Positions 6,705-9,239 of a stretch of 9,239 nt of DNA are shown one piece after another. Position 1 is the first letter of the stretch. Each line of letters starts with the position of its first letter. The position numbers were made by a program, and so were the translations under genes. The DNA is taken from NCBI GenBank assembly GCA_000431215.1, contig HF985598.1, positions 2,275 through 11,513 of the forward strand. Direction: 5' to 3'. Below the pieces are notes generated by a model. The model made no database searches. It was not told the origin of the DNA and worked only from the letters and a program-made list of their open reading frames with translations. This DNA is from Prevotella sp. CAG:1031 (GTDB lineage Bacteria > Bacteroidota > Bacteroidia > Bacteroidales > Muribaculaceae).

Positions 6705-6888
6705 TTCTGATGAGGTTAAATTGCGGAGTAGACCTTGTTCTAAGTGTACTTATTTCGCATGTAGAAAGCTATAATATTCGTGATGTGAGGTGTTTAGCGT
6801 AATTGTTTTCGCTATATATGCGCGTCGTCTAAGTGTTAAAAGTGAAGATTTATTTGGCTGCTTCGGGATAAGTCATTACCTTACCGAC

Positions 6889-8646
6889 GTGAAATATCTA
6901 CGATTTATTATTTTTTTGTCAATCGCATTTCTGTCGGCTTTGGCTGCGGTTGCAGCTAAAGATGCCGGCGCAGACATCAAGGCGGATTGGCTTTCGCGTC
7001 AATTGGAGACTCCGGGACTCACTGTTGCCCGACGGTTGAATTATGTCGATTCGCTTATCGCTCTGGTTGAGAATGACGCACGTCGCTTTTCTTTGTGTCG
7101 GGCCAAAATTGATATGCTTTATTCGTTGGGACGGTACCGTCAGGCTGTAGATTTTATAGACTCATTGGCGCCGACAGTCCCGGCTGACTCACTCGAATTG
7201 CAATTCTATATGAAGTTGCGTATGGCTTTTTTTACTTTCGCGCTGTCGGACTATTCAGCGGCTTTGCATCAGACCTACGATCTGCTCAATATGGCTAAGC
7301 CCGACAGCCTGCGGCATTACGATGTTAATGCGTGTCTTCAGCTGACCGACTTTTATCAGACTATGGAGGCTCCGCATTTGGCGCGTAAATATATTTCCAA
7401 AGCATTGAAGCTTCTCGACGAGGTGCCCGCTGCCAGTCACTTCGACGATAATGAGAGATCACGTTTCAAGGGCATTTGTTTGCGTTCGTCGGCCGATGTT
7501 TATCTGACGGCAGGTGAATTCGACAGCGCCTATTCAGAGATAGTCAGTTCGCGAATGTTTGTAAGAGATGAAGCCAGCCAGATAACTGAAAATACGATTC
7601 TTGGCATTATTGCCATGAAACGCGGACAACCAACAATGGCTGAGGATTATTTCCGGCAGGCTCTCACGGTCGAAAATGGGAGTTTCAACCGTAATTTCGC
7701 GATTATAAACTATATGCGTCTGCTTTTCGATGAGGGCCGCGACGATGAGGCTATGGCGCTTACGCGGACATACGCCGCCGATGTAGCCAAGATCTACGGC
7801 TCGCCGCTCGAACGGCAATACCTCGATCTGCTGGCCGAATATTATGAGCGTCGCGGCGATTCGGCAAAGGAAGTAGCAACTTTGCGTCGCATCGTAGCCC
7901 TTGGCGACTCGCTGAACTCGGCAATCACCGGAATGGCGATACAGGAGATCGCCTCGCGCTATGAAGACGTGACCTCTGCGTCGAAGATTGCCACTCTTGA
8001 AAGTCAGTCAAAAAGAAGATTATGGCTGATAATAATTCTGTGCGCAGCATTGGTGGCGGCGCTCGGTGTTGTCGTGGCTGTGCGGCGGAAACTTGCTGCG
8101 GGCCGACGGGTTGAATCGGGATTGCGCGGAGAGATCGACCGTCTGAGCGTCGACCATCGCGATGCTTTGGCCAACGCACGCCTGTCGCTTGAATCGAACG
8201 GGCGCCAGCTGACGTCGATGACCATGCTGATGACCCGCCTGAACGAAGTGCTGTCGGCAGTGGTCAGAGAAGCCGATGATAAAAGCCGTCAGCCCGAAGT
8301 GCGTCTTAAGGCAATCCGGGGGTTGCTAAGTGATCTCGACCGAGAGGAAAACGTGTGGAAGATGTTCAGAACCTATTTCGAGGCTGTCAACCAGAGTTTC
8401 TTTGACCGGCTTTACCGGCTGGCGCCGACGCTCACCAATGCCGAGACGCGAATGTGCGCGTTCATCCTCGTCAACCTGACCACCAAGGAGATAGCCATTC
8501 TGACAAACCGATCGGTGCGCACCGTAGAGACGATCAAGCATAACCTTCGAAAAAAGCTCGCGATCGACGGCCCTTCCGAAGCCTTCATGCGCCGCATATC
8601 GACAGCGACGCCCTCGGAGTTCGACGCCATGGCCGCTGCCCGTTAA
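6889..8646 (+). CDS. Membrane-anchored TPR regulator with LuxR-like HTH
   Basis: The protein has 585 residues from GTG 6889. This start is chosen because it opens directly on a signal sequence (V-K-Y-L-R-F-I-I-F-L-S-I-A-F, cleavage near A-V-A-A at 20-23); the upstream codons to 6790 have no such character, and the first in-frame ATG is some 75 codons on. Residues about 35-360 are helical repeats of TPR type, for example L-G-I-I-A-M-K-R-G-Q-P-T-M-A-E-D-Y-F-R-Q (238-257). A transmembrane helix spans about 377-398, followed by a coiled coil (about 403-455). The C-terminal part (about 513-571) is a LuxR/GerE-like helix-turn-helix: L-T-N-A-E-T-R ... T-T-K-E-I-A-I-L-T-N-R-S-V-R-T-V-E ... N-L-R-K-K-L. 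Predicted topology puts the TPRs in the periplasm and the DNA-binding domain in the cytoplasm, so it would pass an envelope signal directly to DNA without a kinase or receiver domain. Such TPR-HTH proteins are widespread in Bacteroidetes, and their signals are mostly unknown. The divergent T9SS protein is the likeliest target (inference). Confidence 0.85.
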   Translation: MKYLRFIIFLSIAFLSALAAVAAKDAGADIKADWLSRQLETPGLTVARRLNYVDSLIALVENDARRFSLCRAKIDMLYSLGRYRQAVDFIDSLAPTVPADSLELQFYMKLRMAFFTFALSDYSAALHQTYDLLNMAKPDSLRHYDVNACLQLTDFYQTMEAPHLARKYISKALKLLDEVPAASHFDDNERSRFKGICLRSSADVYLTAGEFDSAYSEIVSSRMFVRDEASQITENTILGIIAMKRGQPTMAEDYFRQALTVENGSFNRNFAIINYMRLLFDEGRDDEAMALTRTYAADVAKIYGSPLERQYLDLLAEYYERRGDSAKEVATLRRIVALGDSLNSAITGMAIQEIASRYEDVTSASKIATLESQSKRRLWLIIILCAALVAALGVVVAVRRKLAAGRRVESGLRGEIDRLSVDHRDALANARLSLESNGRQLTSMTMLMTRLNEVLSAVVREADDKSRQPEVRLKAIRGLLSDLDREENVWKMFRTYFEAVNQSFFDRLYRLAPTLTNAETRMCAFILVNLTTKEIAILTNRSVRTVETIKHNLRKKLAIDGPSEAFMRRISTATPSEFDAMAAAR

Positions 8647-8685
8647 CCGCCCGACGGTCTCTTAGAGGGAGCGGAGGTCGGGCGG
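8647..8685. terminator. Possible shared bidirectional terminator
   Basis: CCGCCCGAC (8647-8655) and GTCGGGCGG (8677-8685) are perfect 9-bp inverted repeats with a 21-nt loop, starting directly after the TAA of the regulator gene and reaching into the last codons of the convergent kinase gene. The stem is GC-rich, but no T tract follows on either strand, so termination would have to be weak or factor-assisted. Confidence 0.4.
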
Positions 8686-9239
8686 GAGCTCGGGCATGGC
8701 GCCTTTGCGGGTGCAGACGAAGGCCGAGGTTCTGACGGCAAGGGCGTGGGCTTCTGTGACGCTCTTGCCCTTGAGAAGCGAGGCTATGAAGGCGGCGGTG
8801 AAACTGTCACCGGCGCCGACGGTGTCGGCGACCTCAACTTTCGGGGTTGGCTGGAACGAGACGTTACCGGGGGTGAAGACATAGCTTCCGTTGATTCCGC
8901 AGGTCAGAATGAGCATTCTGAGGTTGTATTTGCCCAGCAGAATCCAGCATTTGTCCTGAAGGTCAATGCCCGGATAACCGAACATGCGGCTGACGGTGAC
9001 AAGCTCTTCGTCGTTTATCTTCAGGATATTGCAGCGCTTCATCGAGTTGCAGAGGATTTCTTTGGTGTAGAATCCCTGACGGAGGTTGACGTCGAAGACA
9101 ACGAGGCTGTCGGCGGTCTGCGGCATAGCGTCGAGAAAGCGGTTTATCGTGTCGCGCGAAACAACGTTACGCTGGGCGAGCGAGCCGAAGCATACGGCGC
9201 GGGTTTGCCCGGCGAGCGCTTCGAGGCGCGCGGTGTAGG
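8662..9239 (-). CDS. PfkB-family sugar kinase, probably fructokinase (5' end outside window)
   Basis: The visible 191 residues are the C-terminal two thirds of a ribokinase/PfkB-family kinase; the reading stays open to the right edge, so the true start is outside and the internal ATG at 9126 is not the start. Family signs are V-C-F-G-S-L-A-Q-R-N near the edge, F-D-V-N-L-R-Q (the fructokinase-like 'D-x-N-x-R' strand), I-L-K-I-N-D-E-E-L and, about 50 residues from the end, D-T-V-G-A-G-D-S-F, the PfkB signature 2 with the catalytic-base Asp and the anion-hole Gly-Ala-Gly. Such enzymes phosphorylate a free sugar, most often fructose, with ATP in the cytoplasm. Roughly 100 N-terminal residues with the sugar-binding site are not visible, so the substrate cannot be fixed. 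The gene is convergent with the regulator, with 15 bp between stops. Confidence 0.85.
   Translation of the reverse strand, partial: YTARLEALAGQTRAVCFGSLAQRNVVSRDTINRFLDAMPQTADSLVVFDVNLRQGFYTKEILCNSMKRCNILKINDEELVTVSRMFGYPGIDLQDKCWILLGKYNLRMLILTCGINGSYVFTPGNVSFQPTPKVEVADTVGAGDSFTAAFIASLLKGKSVTEAHALAVRTSAFVCTRKGAMPELPPDLRSL

Larger units (their letters stand above)
6427..6888. promoter_or_regulatory. Divergent intergenic region between surface protein and regulator
   Basis: This 462-bp gap holds the minus-strand promoter, the two leader hairpins and the palindrome CTTGCAAG. Toward the regulator it has a 12-bp near-palindrome TAAGT-GT-ACTTA (6741-6752), whose left part CTAAGTGT recurs at 6829-6836. 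These are candidate operator sites. It is clearly richer in A and T than the flanking genes, and no convincing gene was found in it. Confidence 0.5.

Overview
This window looks like chromosomal DNA from a gut-type Bacteroidales bacterium, with Muribaculaceae-like or Bacteroides-like the best guess. The reasons are a C-terminal type IX secretion sorting domain on a large Fn3/adhesin protein, promoters of the Bacteroidetes kind (TTG-N20-TAnnTTTG), no clear Shine-Dalgarno sequences, and a one-component TPR/transmembrane/HTH regulator typical of the phylum. The species assignment is inference.

Layout, left to right. Positions 1-73 hold two units and the tail of a third in a 33-bp direct-repeat series that seems to continue off the left edge. 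Next comes a minus-strand gene for a small SH3b-domain protein (114-941). Its obvious signal-peptide coding segment lies upstream of the first usable start and is cut by a TAA directly after the expected ATG. Then a minus-strand periplasmic GH13 protein of the MalS type (1070-2767) follows, with a good promoter at 2789-2820. It keeps the fold landmarks of MalS but has lost most recognisable catalytic positions. Between 2768 and 3150 lie that promoter, a short coding remnant (2906-3080) and a strong hairpin (3081-3123) that fits as terminator of the next gene.

The largest gene (3151-6426, minus) encodes a 1091-residue secreted protein: signal peptide, N-terminal propeller-like region, two copies of a three-domain block (Ig-like, Fn3, cleaved-adhesin/choice-of-anchor-J-like) and a T9SS tail. 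It is divergent from a plus-strand gene (6889-8646) for a predicted inner-membrane regulator with periplasmic TPRs and a cytoplasmic LuxR-like HTH. The shared intergenic region carries a minus-strand promoter and a roughly 240-nt leader with two perfect hairpins. At the right end, convergent with the regulator and only 15 bp away, is the 3' part of a PfkB-family sugar kinase, probably a fructokinase (8662 to beyond the window).

The clearest functional link is the divergent pair: an envelope-spanning regulator and a surface or secreted multidomain protein, plausibly regulator and target. The amylase-like protein and the kinase suggest carbohydrate handling, but they are not in one operon. The observations most worth following are the degenerate active site of the GH13 protein and the broken or non-canonical start of the SH3b gene.
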